DNA of 42,257 nucleotides from Aquabacterium sp. (GTDB taxonomy: Bacteria > Pseudomonadota > Gammaproteobacteria > Burkholderiales > Burkholderiaceae_C). Under the pieces are notes generated by a model. The model was not told where the DNA came from. It searched no databases and saw nothing but the letters and a program-made list of their open reading frames with translations. Made by a program: the position numbers and the translations under genes. The stretch is taken from assembly GCA_029865965.1 (NCBI GenBank), contig JARXAJ010000082.1, positions 1 through 42,257 on the forward strand. Direction: 5' to 3'. How positions within the stretch are numbered: position 1 is the stretch's first letter; the number at the start of each line of letters is the position of its first letter. Shown here in pieces: positions 9,292 through 18,247 of this stretch.

Positions 9292-10341
9292 TTACTGGGT
9301 CCTGGGCGGCGCGGTCGTCTCTCGCACAATCAGTTCCAGCTGCGGATGCCCGATGGATTGCTGAGGGGCGGCACCGAGCGCCTGCAACACGGCGATCGCC
9401 GCCGCGCGACCCAGGTCGTGGATGGGCTGGCGAACCGTGGTGATCGGCGGCGTCATGTAGGCAGATTGCGGCAGGTCATCGACCCCGACCAGAGAGATGT
9501 CCTCAGGCACGCGAATGCCGCGCCGATACAGGGCGCGACGGGCACCCCAGAGCATCTGGTCGTTGGCGCAGAACACGGCCGTGAACGGCGCGCCGACCTC
9601 GAGCAGCTGGTGCATCGCGCGCTCGCCGCTCGCCTCCAGGAAGTCGCCTGCCACGATCAGGCGCGGATCGACGCTCAGCCCTGCCCTTTGGTGCGCCAGG
9701 AAGTAGCCGTCGCAGCGCTCCTTCGAGTCGAGGTGGTGTGCTGCCCCGGCGACATGGGCGATGTGGCGGTGCCCCAGCCGGATCAGGTGCTCGGTGGCCA
9801 ACAGACCGCCGTGAACCTGATCGCAATGGAACGAAGAGACGCCGGGCGCGATCAACTGGCGGCCTGTGATGGCCGTGGGCAGGTGCTGCGCCAGTTCGGC
9901 GACATGCGCATCGGTCAGGCTGCCGCCGAGAATGACCAAGGCGTCAACCTTGCGGGCGATCAGCAATTGAGCGCGCTCCAGACCTTCCTGCTCGCTCCAG
10001 TTCCCGGTGACCACCATCAGCGCATAGCCGCTGCCGGCCAGGCCTTCCTCGACGCCCTTCGTGCCACCGGCAAAGTAGGGGCTTTCCAGTTCCTGGGTCA
10101 GCACGCCGATGGTGCGGGTGGATCCGCTTCTCAGGCCCTGAGCCGACAGGTTGGGCCGGAACTTCAGCTTGACGATGGCCGCTTCGACCGCCTGACGCTT
10201 GTCATCCGCAACGCGCGCCGTGCCATTCAGGATGCGCGAGACCGTGCTGGGCGAAACCCCCGCCAATTTCGCGACGTCCAACAGCGTGGACGGCATGCTG
10301 CGGCTTGGTGGCGATGGAGAGGGGTTTCCCGATTTGGACAT
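9292..10341 (-). CDS. LacI-family transcriptional regulator (LacI-2)
   Basis: 349 residues from the ATG at 10341. The helix-turn-helix TLLDVAKLAGVSPSTVSRIL is followed by the hinge region RSGSTRTIGVL and a sugar-sensing domain (SFHCDQVHGGLLATEHLI, AVFCANDQMLWGARRAL, SLVGVDDLPQS). A TTG at 10353 extends the frame and another ATG lies at 10296, just before the HTH; no ribosome-binding site decides. It is convergent with kduD with only 22 bases between the stop codons. The operator-like site 10378-10391 upstream suggests autoregulation, and four more copies precede glk and the receptor gene, so this is the likely regulator of the glk and polysaccharide operons. Confidence 0.92.
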   Translation of the reverse strand: MSKSGNPSPSPPSRSMPSTLLDVAKLAGVSPSTVSRILNGTARVADDKRQAVEAAIVKLKFRPNLSAQGLRSGSTRTIGVLTQELESPYFAGGTKGVEEGLAGSGYALMVVTGNWSEQEGLERAQLLIARKVDALVILGGSLTDAHVAELAQHLPTAITGRQLIAPGVSSFHCDQVHGGLLATEHLIRLGHRHIAHVAGAAHHLDSKERCDGYFLAHQRAGLSVDPRLIVAGDFLEASGERAMHQLLEVGAPFTAVFCANDQMLWGARRALYRRGIRVPEDISLVGVDDLPQSAYMTPPITTVRQPIHDLGRAAAIAVLQALGAAPQQSIGHPQLELIVRETTAPPRTQ

Positions 10342-10377
10342 GGCGGGATGCAAGAGGTCGAAGTTGCGAGGGATTCA

Positions 10378-10391
10378 TGATAACGATTTCT
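10378..10391. promoter_or_regulatory. LacI-2-type operator before lacI-2
   Basis: TGATAACGATTTCT fits TGnnAnCGnTnnCA except for the last base. It overlaps the candidate -10 box of lacI-2, which would allow autorepression. Confidence 0.5.
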
Positions 10392-10567
10392 TCTCGCTTG
10401 GAGCTTTCTGCGGCGACGGGCGTACTCGCGTGTCCTGCGCGCTGAGGCCGCCGGCCTGCCTTGTCCTTGCAGCAGGCCTGCAATCCTGCTGTCCATCGCC
10501 CTAGGGGTTTCACGGAGGACCCGCATCTGCGCTTGACATGGCTGTGACCATTGCGCCAGACTTGACG

Positions 10568-10581
10568 TGAAATCGTTGCCA
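10568..10581 (+). promoter_or_regulatory. LacI-2-type operator, distal glk site
   Basis: TGAAATCGTTGCCA fits the partly palindromic pattern TGnnAnCGnTnnCA. The same 14 bases occur at 11990-12003 and, inverted, at 10756-10769. A TTGACG box directly precedes it. Confidence 0.6.
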
Positions 10582-10755
10582 AATCAGCCCAAGTGACGCG
10601 CAATCTGCCAAGCCTGATCGAGGCCCCGCCCAGGGTACATGCACCGGACGGGTCGGCCGTGCGCGCCCACCTCGCTGCAACCCTTGCGTCGCTCTTGCGC
10701 CAACGGGTCGCATGGTGCTCGCGTCATGTCTGCCTTGTCGGCTGGCGATCATGCG

Positions 10756-10769
10756 TGGCAACGATTTCA
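10756..10769 (-). promoter_or_regulatory. LacI-2-type operator, proximal glk site (inverted)
   Basis: TGGCAACGATTTCA is the exact reverse complement of the site at 10568-10581. The centres are 188 bases apart, so a tetrameric or looping regulator could use both. Confidence 0.6.
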
Positions 10770-10830
10770 TGTTTCGGCCGCATGGCACCCGGTGGCGGCT
10801 GCGCCTGAGTTGCCCGGGGACACCATCCAG

Positions 10831-11823
10831 ATGACCGCGCGAACCAGTCCACGGCCCTATCCACGCTTGCTCGCCGACGTCGGGGGCACCAACGTGCGCC
10901 TGGCCATGCAGGGCCAGGTTGATGGCCCGCTGCAGCATGTCGGCAGCTATGCCTGCGCCAGCTATCCTGGCCTGCTGGAAGCCATCCGCCACCACTTGGC
11001 GGTCGAGACCCTGGACTGTCCGCGCTGGGGTGCGATCGGCATCGCCACGGCCATCACTGGCGATGTGGTGCGGATGACCAACCACCCCTGGTCGTTCTCG
11101 ATCCGCGAGTTGGAAGCCTCGCTGGGCATGGAGCAGTTGATGGTGCTGAACGACTTCTCAGCGCTTGCCATGTCCTTGCCAGCCTTGCGCGAAGACGAGC
11201 GCTGGCAGATCGGCGGGGGGGCTCCCATCGCCAGAGCGCCGATGGCACTGATCGGCCCGGGAACCGGCCTGGGCGTTTCGGGCCTGGTGCCCGCCCTGTC
11301 TGGCGCAGGCATGGTGCCTATCGCAGGCGAGGGCGGACACGTCACGCTGAGTTCGTTCAACAACGAAGAGCGCGCTGCGCTGGAAATTCTGCACTGGCGA
11401 TATGGGCACGCATCGGCTGAGCGGGCGCTGTCAGGGCCCGGACTCGAGAATCTCTACATGGCGCTTGGGCAGGTGCGGGGCGGCCATGTGCGCGAACTGG
11501 CCGCACACGAAGTGACCGCTGCGGCCCAAGCGACGCGCGATCCGCTCGCGACAGACACCCTCGAACTCTTCTCCAGCCTTCTTGGCAATGTGGCGGGCAA
11601 CCTGGCGCTCACGCTTGGCGCCAGGGGAGGCGTCTACGTCGGCGGCGGAATCGTGCAGTGGTTGGACAAGCACTTCAATGCAGCGCGCTTTCGGCAGAGC
11701 TTCGAGGCCAAGGGCCGATTTCGCGACTTCCTGTCCCAGATTCCAAGCTACATCATCCCCAGCACGGAACAGGCGGCCCTCAAGGGTGCAAGCCTCGCGC
11801 TCGACGCAGGATTGGCCCGGTGA
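10831..11823 (+). CDS. glk: Glucokinase
   Basis: 330 residues; phosphorylates glucose with ATP in the cytoplasm. Motifs of the Glk family: N-terminal phosphate-binding LLADVGGTNVRLAM, VLNDFSALAMSLP (catalytic Asp), IGPGTGLGVSGL, and EGGHVTLSSFNNEE, then GGVYVGGGIVQW near the C-terminus. The frame is open to 10639, but the family start is the ATG at 10831. It stands alone between two operator-bearing regions and probably belongs to the LacI-2 regulon, handling glucose released by the GH1, GH5 and GH88 enzymes. Confidence 0.95.
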   Translation: MTARTSPRPYPRLLADVGGTNVRLAMQGQVDGPLQHVGSYACASYPGLLEAIRHHLAVETLDCPRWGAIGIATAITGDVVRMTNHPWSFSIRELEASLGMEQLMVLNDFSALAMSLPALREDERWQIGGGAPIARAPMALIGPGTGLGVSGLVPALSGAGMVPIAGEGGHVTLSSFNNEERAALEILHWRYGHASAERALSGPGLENLYMALGQVRGGHVRELAAHEVTAAAQATRDPLATDTLELFSSLLGNVAGNLALTLGARGGVYVGGGIVQWLDKHFNAARFRQSFEAKGRFRDFLSQIPSYIIPSTEQAALKGASLALDAGLAR

Positions 11824-11989
11824 TGCAGGGGTTGTTCCATCTCCAAGGGGCATCACCCACCGGTGTTGCCTGGGCCGCTGGCGCGTTCCGCACCCGGAGC
11901 GGCCTCACTGCCACCCGCCCGGCCTGGGACTTCTACCAAGTGCGTGCCATTTCGCTTGACGCCTCACAGGCGGGTTGGCAAACTAATCA

Positions 11990-12003
11990 TGAAATCGTTG
12001 CCA
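11990..12003 (+). promoter_or_regulatory. LacI-2-type operator, distal receptor-operon site
   Basis: TGAAATCGTTGCCA is identical to the site at 10568-10581; the identity extends to CATGAAATCGTTGCCAC when compared with the inverted glk site. It lies about 430 bases before the receptor start codon. Confidence 0.6.
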
Positions 12004-12173
12004 CACTTGGTCGCCATCATGACCCGGTGAGCACGAGGGCGAAACGCCTCGCCGATGTTCGACCCATTTCTGACGGGAAATCTCGCAACCCGGGTTTGCC
12101 CGCCTCGTGCGCTGCCACTGCAGGGATGCTTTGCGCGGAAACAGTCGAGATGAATCCTCTTCTCGACTTGTTA

Positions 12174-12187
12174 TGAAAACGATTTCT
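12174..12187. promoter_or_regulatory. LacI-2-type operator, proximal receptor-operon site
   Basis: TGAAAACGATTTCT is the most symmetrical member of the set (GAAA-A-CG-A-TTTC). It fits between a possible -35 TTGTTA and -10 TTCAAT. Confidence 0.55.
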
Positions 12188-12420
12188 CATTCAATGAACC
12201 CACCTCGCAATGCGTCGTCAACCGATCCAGCAGGCGTGATGAACCAGCGCACGACGCAATTCACCATCGTCGCCCCCATCCCGCAGGCACCCACCTGAGT
12301 CGGCGTCATCGCATGTCATCGGCGCGCGCAACAGCAACCGCCCGACGTTCGACGGCGCGCCAAGTCACCGGCAAGGCACCAGCGAGTGCCCGCCACCCAT
12401 CACCGACAGGAGACAAGAAA

Positions 12421-15400
12421 ATGGCAAGTGCAAAGAAGACGCTGATAGCGACTGCGATCGCGCAACTGGGTTTGATCTCTGGCGGCTCCGTCTGGGCTCA
12501 GACACCGGCAGCCCCGAGCCAGCCACAGAAGAAGGAGGAAGCCGCGCAGGTGACGGTGACTGGCCAGCGGGCGGCCATGCAGTCGGCCCAGAAGGTCAAG
12601 CAAGAAGCAGACGAGATCGTCGACTCGATCAGTGCCGACGACATCGGCAAGCTGCCGGATCGGTCCGTCATCGAGGTGCTGCAGCGCATCGTCGGCGCGA
12701 CGCTCGATCGGTCCATGACCAATGATCCTCAGCACTTCTCCGTCGAAGGCAACAGCATTGCCATCCGCGGCCTGAGCTACGTGCGGTCCGAAATGAACGG
12801 GCGTGACTCGTTCTCAGCAAATGGCGGCCGGGCCTTGAACTTCGAAGACGTGCCGCCCGAACTGCTGTCGCGGGTGGACGTCTACAAGAATCCTTCGGCG
12901 TCGCAGATCGAAGGCGGCATCAGTGGCCTGGTCGACCTGAGGACCGCGCTGCCCTTCGACTACAAGGGCTTCAAGGGCGCCCTGTCCTTCGACACCAGCT
13001 ACTCCAAGCTCCGGGGCGGCAAGGGCTCCAACTCTGGCTCCTTGCTCTTGTCCGATCGGTGGTCGACGCGCTTCGGCGAGATTGGCCTGCTGGTCGACCT
13101 GGCCAGGTCAGACAGCGCGACCCGTGCCGATCAGGTCAAGGTGGGTGCCATGTACCCGCACGACGAACTGGCGCCGGGCAAGACGGTCTGGGTCCCCAAG
13201 GGTGCGATGTGGCGCAGCCAGGATCTGGACCGCGAACGGGGTGGCCAGTACCTTGCACTGCAATGGCGGCCGAACGCGGACATCACGAACACCCTGACCT
13301 ACTTCAGGTCCGACTACCAGATCAACTGGTCCGAGCGCTTCATGGCGATGGAGCACAACTCGCCCTTCACCATGAAGGTGGCCGATGGTGTCTACGACGA
13401 GAACGGCATCTTCAAGAGCGGAACACTCTCAGACCCCAACTCCAACGGCATCAACCACAACCCGGCGCACCGCGTTGAAAGCCGAGACTCCTCGACCAAG
13501 GACCTCGCCTGGAAGTTCGATTGGAAGTTCTCCCCGCGTCTGAAACTGAGTTCGGACCTGCAAGTGATCGAGGCCAGGACCGCCGGCTTCGCATCCGAAA
13601 TCGCAACCGGTCACCAACTACAGAGGCAGAGCCTGGACCTGACGGGCTCAGTTCCCAAGCTGATCTTCGACCAGACCGATCTGGCGCAACTGGCAGACCC
13701 CAACAAGCACTACTGGGCCTACACGATGGACCATCAGGACCGGTCCACCGCCAAGAGCAAAGCCTGGAAGGGTGACCTCGAGTATTCCCTCGACGATCCG
13801 GTGCTCCACAAACTCCAGTTCGGCCTGCGCTTCAATGACCGTCAGTCGAGCATCACGAATGAGGTCCCCAGCTACAACTGGCAGGGCGTGACGCAACCCT
13901 GGATGCTGGGCTGGAACATTTCAGGCCTGGCATATCTCGGAGACCCGCGCTTCGCGGCGCCGGGCGCGACGAGCACCCATGCGTTCAAGAACTTCTTCGG
14001 CGGCAAGATTGCCGCGCCGCCCGGGATCTTCGCCACGCAGGCCTTTCTTCGCGACGTCAAGAATTCTTACGATCAACTCCACAACTACCACAACATCCTG
14101 TGTGAGGAACAGAAGGCCGCGAACGGATGGGGTGACTGCACGCAATGGGGCACGCCCGGCTACCAGCGTACAGCCTTGTTCGGCAGCGACCCTTCTGGCC
14201 GCAACGACGTGGATGAGAAGACCCAGGCCTTCTACTCGCAGCTGAAGTTCGGGTTTGACGACTGGAAGTTCCCGGTCGACGGCAATGTCGGCATTCGCTA
14301 CATCAACACCAAGACCAAGGCTGCTGGCTACACCGTGTTCTCGGCCAGTGGAACCAACTTCCCGCCAGGCGTTCCGGTTGGCGGCTTGCCGGTCCCGAAC
14401 ATTCCCAACTTTGCCAAGGCCCAGAACTACGAGCACACGTACCACAACCTGCTGCCCAGCCTGAACCTGCGCATGAAGGCGGGCAAGGATCTGCAGTTCC
14501 GCTTCGCCTATGCAGAAGCGGTGTCCCGACCTGATTTCTCGCAGTTGCAGGGCTACACCACCCTCAAACAGGACGTGAAGACGACGACTGACCAAGCCAC
14601 TGGGGCCATCACCGTCCAGAGCGTGAACCTGACCGGAGAGTCCGAAGGCAACCCGCTGCTGAAGCCCATCACTTCGAAGCAGGTTGACCTGACGGCTGAG
14701 TGGTACTTTGCGAAGGCGGGCTCGCTGACGGTTGCAGCCTTCGACAAGAGGCTGAAGGACATCATCGTGACGCAGTCGCGCAGCTATGTGATTCCGGACG
14801 TCAACGGAGCGCCGCAGACCTTCTCGGTGACCTCCCCGGTCAATGGCGCCAGCGGAACCGCAAGGGGCTTCGAGGTGGCCTACCAGCAGTTCTACGAAAA
14901 CCTGCCCGACTGGGCGCGTGGCTTCGGTGTGCAGGCGAGCTATACCTTTGTCGAGAGCAAACGCAAGCTGTACAACCCGGTCAACGCAGCCTACTGCTCG
15001 GGCGGCGCGGGCAACAGTGACAACTTCAACCGTTGGAACAACGGTTGCGACACCGACGGACGGACCTTCAGCGGCCTGCCGCTCACGGGGCTGTCACGCA
15101 ACACGATCAACCTGGCCCTCATGTACGAGCAGGGGCCACTTTCGGCCCGACTGGCATACAACTGGCGCTCGAAGTATCTGCAAGGCATCCGGAACTCATT
15201 CGGAACGCTCTTCAGTGACGGCAAGGACACCAACCCGGCCAGCCCGAACTTCGGCGCCACCAACCTGAACTACGCGCTGCCGCTGTGGGCCGCCGCGTAT
15301 GGGCAAGTCGATGCGTCGGTGTTCTACAAGTTCGCCAACAACGTGTCGGTGGGTGTCGAAGTGCAGAACCTTACCGACTCGGTGTTCAAGCAGCAGATGC

Positions 15401-15480
15401 AGCAGCACGTCGGCATGATCGACCACGCCTGGATCTCGTCCGGACCGCGCTACAGCCTCTCTGCGCGTTACACCTTCTAG
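12421..15480 (+). CDS. TonB-dependent receptor (TIGR01782-like, glycan uptake)
   Basis: 1019-residue outer-membrane receptor. The start at 12421 is set by AGGAGA at 12408-12413 and begins a signal peptide (MASAKKTLIATAIAQLG, ending near SVWAQ). The block QVTVTGQRAAMQSAQKVK, then IVDSISADDIGKLPDRSV and LQRIVGATLDR is the plug-domain signature of the TonB-receptor group first described in Xanthomonas and Caulobacter, whose members often import plant or algal oligosaccharides. The chain ends in RYSLSARYTF, with the terminal phenylalanine needed for barrel assembly. It is the first gene of the lyase-halogenase operon, with two operator sites upstream. An in-frame ATG at 12313 would add 36 residues before the signal peptide and is unlikely. 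Confidence 0.95.
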   Translation: MASAKKTLIATAIAQLGLISGGSVWAQTPAAPSQPQKKEEAAQVTVTGQRAAMQSAQKVKQEADEIVDSISADDIGKLPDRSVIEVLQRIVGATLDRSMTNDPQHFSVEGNSIAIRGLSYVRSEMNGRDSFSANGGRALNFEDVPPELLSRVDVYKNPSASQIEGGISGLVDLRTALPFDYKGFKGALSFDTSYSKLRGGKGSNSGSLLLSDRWSTRFGEIGLLVDLARSDSATRADQVKVGAMYPHDELAPGKTVWVPKGAMWRSQDLDRERGGQYLALQWRPNADITNTLTYFRSDYQINWSERFMAMEHNSPFTMKVADGVYDENGIFKSGTLSDPNSNGINHNPAHRVESRDSSTKDLAWKFDWKFSPRLKLSSDLQVIEARTAGFASEIATGHQLQRQSLDLTGSVPKLIFDQTDLAQLADPNKHYWAYTMDHQDRSTAKSKAWKGDLEYSLDDPVLHKLQFGLRFNDRQSSITNEVPSYNWQGVTQPWMLGWNISGLAYLGDPRFAAPGATSTHAFKNFFGGKIAAPPGIFATQAFLRDVKNSYDQLHNYHNILCEEQKAANGWGDCTQWGTPGYQRTALFGSDPSGRNDVDEKTQAFYSQLKFGFDDWKFPVDGNVGIRYINTKTKAAGYTVFSASGTNFPPGVPVGGLPVPNIPNFAKAQNYEHTYHNLLPSLNLRMKAGKDLQFRFAYAEAVSRPDFSQLQGYTTLKQDVKTTTDQATGAITVQSVNLTGESEGNPLLKPITSKQVDLTAEWYFAKAGSLTVAAFDKRLKDIIVTQSRSYVIPDVNGAPQTFSVTSPVNGASGTARGFEVAYQQFYENLPDWARGFGVQASYTFVESKRKLYNPVNAAYCSGGAGNSDNFNRWNNGCDTDGRTFSGLPLTGLSRNTINLALMYEQGPLSARLAYNWRSKYLQGIRNSFGTLFSDGKDTNPASPNFGATNLNYALPLWAAAYGQVDASVFYKFANNVSVGVEVQNLTDSVFKQQMQQHVGMIDHAWISSGPRYSLSARYTF

Positions 15481-15491
15481 GACCAGCAGAG

Positions 15492-16685
15492 ATGCGCACA
15501 AGGCCAGGGTCGACCGTCGACCGCAAGGTGGGAATGGCACTGCCCTTCCTGCAGTTGGCCCTCGCTTGTGTGCTTCTCCTGCCTTTGGGCAGCACCTCTG
15601 GTTGGGCGCAAACCTCCATCGGCTTCGTCCACCCAGGCACTGTCAACGGCAAGGCAGAGCTCGACAGGGTGAAGCAGGAGATCAAGAAGGCACCGGATCA
15701 GTGGAGCAAGACCGGCAGGTTCGGGCCTCTGTTCGAGTTGGCCACGCCCTACACAAGAAATCGAGCACCAGGCAACACCGGGTCAGACGAGGGCGACGCC
15801 AAGCACGATGCCAGGAAGGCCTATGCGAATGCGCTGGCCTGGTACTACACCGACGACCCCCGATACGCCCAGAACGCCATGGCGGTGTTCGACGTCTGGA
15901 CCAAGACCTTTGCGGGTTATCTCGTCGAGCCTGGCGTCAGCGGACAGTCGCAGTTGAATGCCGGATGGATCGGCGCGCTGATGGGCTCGGCGGCCGAGGT
16001 GCTGGGCAGCTACAAAGGCTGGAACGACCAACAGCGCACCGATGTCAAGCACATGTTCGCCACCAAGTTCTATCCCGCCTTGCAGCAGGAGAGCACATGG
16101 AACGGCAACGTGGACCTGACCCAGATCGACGCCTTGATCAACATCGCCGTGTTCAACGAGAACAAGGCCTGGTTTGAAGAAGCCAAGCTGCGGCTGAAGC
16201 GGCGCAATCCGAGATTCTTCTACATGCCGACGGACGTGGGCGTGAACCGCACCAACCCGTCCTGGTTCAACCCGACCCAGTGGGTAGCCGGCCTCACGCA
16301 GGAAACCTGCCGCACCAATGCCAGGCCACCGAACGACAACGGTCACCACACGCAGTACGGCCTGGCCTCTGCCCTGCGCGCGGCCGAGGTGGCATGGAAT
16401 CAGAAGGATGACAGCATCTACGCCGACAACAAGGACCGCTATGTCGCAGCCATGGAACTGCTGGCCAGGCAGGTGAACACCGGCGACATGCAGGGCACCT
16501 GCGCCGACCCGGTCACCACCAGGAGCCTGTTCGATACCTGGGCCATCGGATACAACCACTACCACCGCCGATGGGGCATCGACCTTCCACACACCAGGGC
16601 ATTGCTCGCCAGCACAGCGCGCCCCAAACGGTCGGACTGGAACATCTTCTTCGAGAGCCTGACGCATGGCTCGGCCGCGCCATGA
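15492..16685 (+). CDS. Alginate-lyase-superfamily polysaccharide lyase (PL38-like)
   Basis: 397 residues with an N-terminal signal peptide (hydrophobic stretch about 15-33, cleavage near SGWAQ), so periplasmic or secreted. The body is an (alpha/alpha) toroid of the alginate_lyase type: ARKAYANALAWYYTDDPRYA, then STWNGNVDLTQIDALINIAV (201-220) and ETCRTNARPPNDNGHHTQYG (271-290), where the Asn/His residues are candidates for catalysis. This family cleaves uronic acid polymers by beta-elimination and leaves 4,5-unsaturated uronyl ends. PL38 is my best placement from sequence patterns; PL5-like is the alternative. It lies 12 bases after the receptor gene; GH88 in the same operon would act on its products. 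An ATG at 15534 has a better-placed AAGG but loses the charged n-region. Confidence 0.75.
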   Translation: MRTRPGSTVDRKVGMALPFLQLALACVLLLPLGSTSGWAQTSIGFVHPGTVNGKAELDRVKQEIKKAPDQWSKTGRFGPLFELATPYTRNRAPGNTGSDEGDAKHDARKAYANALAWYYTDDPRYAQNAMAVFDVWTKTFAGYLVEPGVSGQSQLNAGWIGALMGSAAEVLGSYKGWNDQQRTDVKHMFATKFYPALQQESTWNGNVDLTQIDALINIAVFNENKAWFEEAKLRLKRRNPRFFYMPTDVGVNRTNPSWFNPTQWVAGLTQETCRTNARPPNDNGHHTQYGLASALRAAEVAWNQKDDSIYADNKDRYVAAMELLARQVNTGDMQGTCADPVTTRSLFDTWAIGYNHYHRRWGIDLPHTRALLASTARPKRSDWNIFFESLTHGSAAP

Positions 16686-18247
16686 CGGCGGCCGCTGCAC
16701 AACCTTCGGGCCCTGGCGCTGCGCCCATCCGCAAGATCGTCATCGTGGGTGGCGGCTCGGCCGGCTGGATGACGGCGGCACCCTTGAGCCAGCGCCTGGC
16801 CAAGCACTGCGAGATCGTGCTGGTCGAATCACCCGAGATCGGCACGATCGGGGTGGGCGAGGCGACCTTGCCGACCATCCGCTACTACAACAGGGCACTG
16901 GGTCTGGACGGCGCCGATTTCGTTCGCCGAACCCAGGCGACCTTCAAGCTCGGCATCGAGTTTCGAGACTGGGGCCACATCGGAAACCGCTTCTTTCACG
17001 GCTTCGGTGACTATGGCCCGACCATCGAGACCCGCTCGCCCTACATGCACTGGCTGCGCCTGGTTCGTTCCGGCGCGACCCAGCGGCCACTGGAGGACTT
17101 CTGCGTCGCGACGGTGATGGCCCGGCACCAGCGTTTCACACCGCCGGCGGGCGACCAACCCTCGGCAAGCAACGCGTTCTCCTACGGCTTCCACTTTGAC
17201 GCCGGTCTCTACGCGGCCTATCTGCGCGACTACGCCATGCAGCGCGGCGTCCAGCGCATCGAGGCCATGATCGATGGTGTGGAGCTGCATCCCGAGACAG
17301 GCTTCATCACCGCGCTGCGCCTGCGCGATGGACGCCGGATCGACGGCGAACTGTTCATCGATTGTTCCGGATTCCGCGGCCTGCTGATCCAGGGCGCCAT
17401 GCAGTCGGATTACGAAGACTGGAGCACACAGCTGCCTTGCAACAGCGCCCTGGCGGTGCCCAGCGCCAGGGTGGACAAGCTGACGCCGTTCACCAGATCC
17501 ACGGCCCATCGTGCTGGTTGGCAATGGCGTATTCCGCTGCAGCACCGCACCGGCAACGGCCATGTCTACTGCAACGGGTTCACGACGGACGACGAGGCTG
17601 CAAAGACCCTGCTCGCAGGACTGGACGGGCGCCCGCTCGACGACCCCCGTCAACTGCGCTTCACGACCGGACGCAGACGGCGCCAGTGGGTCAAGAACTG
17701 TGTGGCCATTGGCTTGTCGGCCGGGTTTCTGGAACCGCTCGAATCGACCAGCCTCAATCTCATTGAAACGGCGATCGGGACACTGATTCAGAACTTTCCT
17801 GACTCGACATTCAATCCAGGATTGAGTGATGAGTTCAACCGCCTGCTGGCGGCGCGGTACGAGTCGGTCCGCGACTTCATCATCCTTCACTACAAGCTCA
17901 CCCAGCGTTCGGACTCCGAGTTCTGGCGCTACTGCGCTGACATCAAACTGCCCGACAGCCTGCGCCATCAGATCGAGTTGTTCAAGCAAACCGGCCGCGT
18001 CGTGGTGTACGAGCCGAACGGGTTCATGGAATCCTCGTTCGTCGCCATCATGACGGGACTTGGAGTTCATCCTGCGAGCTACGACCCATTCGTCGATCTG
18101 ATGGACCTGGGTCGACTGCGCCAGCACTTCGATGGTGTGCACAGGGCGATCGCCATGACCGTGCGCGACATGCCTGATCACACCGAGTACATCGCCCGCC
18201 ATGTCGCAGCCCCCGCTGTGCCGCATCCAGCCGGCACGGTGACATGA
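16682..18247 (+). CDS. Tryptophan-halogenase-like FAD-dependent enzyme
   Basis: 521 residues. The flavin-dependent halogenase hallmarks are all visible: GGGSAG (23-28) for FAD, the lysine expected to carry or position the chlorinating species (K89 in RTQATFK), WQWRIP (280-285, the WxWxIP motif), and the Glu-Ser pair in EPLESTS (E354-S355). The family oxidises halide with FADH2 and oxygen and attacks an indole or similar ring; it needs a separate flavin reductase, which is not encoded here. The start overlaps the lyase stop and the end overlaps the transporter start by four bases each. Relatives occur next to TonB-dependent receptors in Caulobacter, Xanthomonas and Brevundimonas, but their role in glycan loci is not known to me. 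Substrate unknown. Confidence 0.9.
   Translation: MTAAAAQPSGPGAAPIRKIVIVGGGSAGWMTAAPLSQRLAKHCEIVLVESPEIGTIGVGEATLPTIRYYNRALGLDGADFVRRTQATFKLGIEFRDWGHIGNRFFHGFGDYGPTIETRSPYMHWLRLVRSGATQRPLEDFCVATVMARHQRFTPPAGDQPSASNAFSYGFHFDAGLYAAYLRDYAMQRGVQRIEAMIDGVELHPETGFITALRLRDGRRIDGELFIDCSGFRGLLIQGAMQSDYEDWSTQLPCNSALAVPSARVDKLTPFTRSTAHRAGWQWRIPLQHRTGNGHVYCNGFTTDDEAAKTLLAGLDGRPLDDPRQLRFTTGRRRRQWVKNCVAIGLSAGFLEPLESTSLNLIETAIGTLIQNFPDSTFNPGLSDEFNRLLAARYESVRDFIILHYKLTQRSDSEFWRYCADIKLPDSLRHQIELFKQTGRVVVYEPNGFMESSFVAIMTGLGVHPASYDPFVDLMDLGRLRQHFDGVHRAIAMTVRDMPDHTEYIARHVAAPAVPHPAGTVT

Larger units (their letters stand above)
10342..10830. other. Regulatory gap between lacI-2 and glk
   Basis: This 489-base gap separates divergent lacI-2 and glk. 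It contains three operator-like sites (10378-10391, 10568-10581, 10756-10769). A TATCAT at 10382-10377 on the minus strand could be the -10 box for lacI-2. TTGACA at 10533-10538 and TTGACG at 10562-10567 could be -35 boxes for glk, but no good -10 box follows at the right distance. No convincing gene. Confidence 0.5.
11824..12420. other. Regulatory gap and long leader before the receptor operon
   Basis: The 597 bases between glk and the receptor gene hold two LacI-2-type operators. Candidate promoters are TTGACG (11956-11961) with CAAACT (11979-11984), 17 apart, just before the first operator, and TTGTTA (12168-12173) with TTCAAT (12190-12195), 16 apart, with the second operator in the spacer. 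Both -10 boxes are weak. Short open frames here look like chance. Confidence 0.45.

Noticed and set aside
10486-10495. GC-rich short palindromes near 10470 as a terminator or phage attachment site
   Set aside because: Too short and without a T-run, duplicate or integrase gene.
11658-12176. 172-codon plus-strand frame covering the end of glk and the receptor leader
   Set aside because: Its first half is an out-of-frame reading of glk, and the rest contains an operator and candidate promoter.
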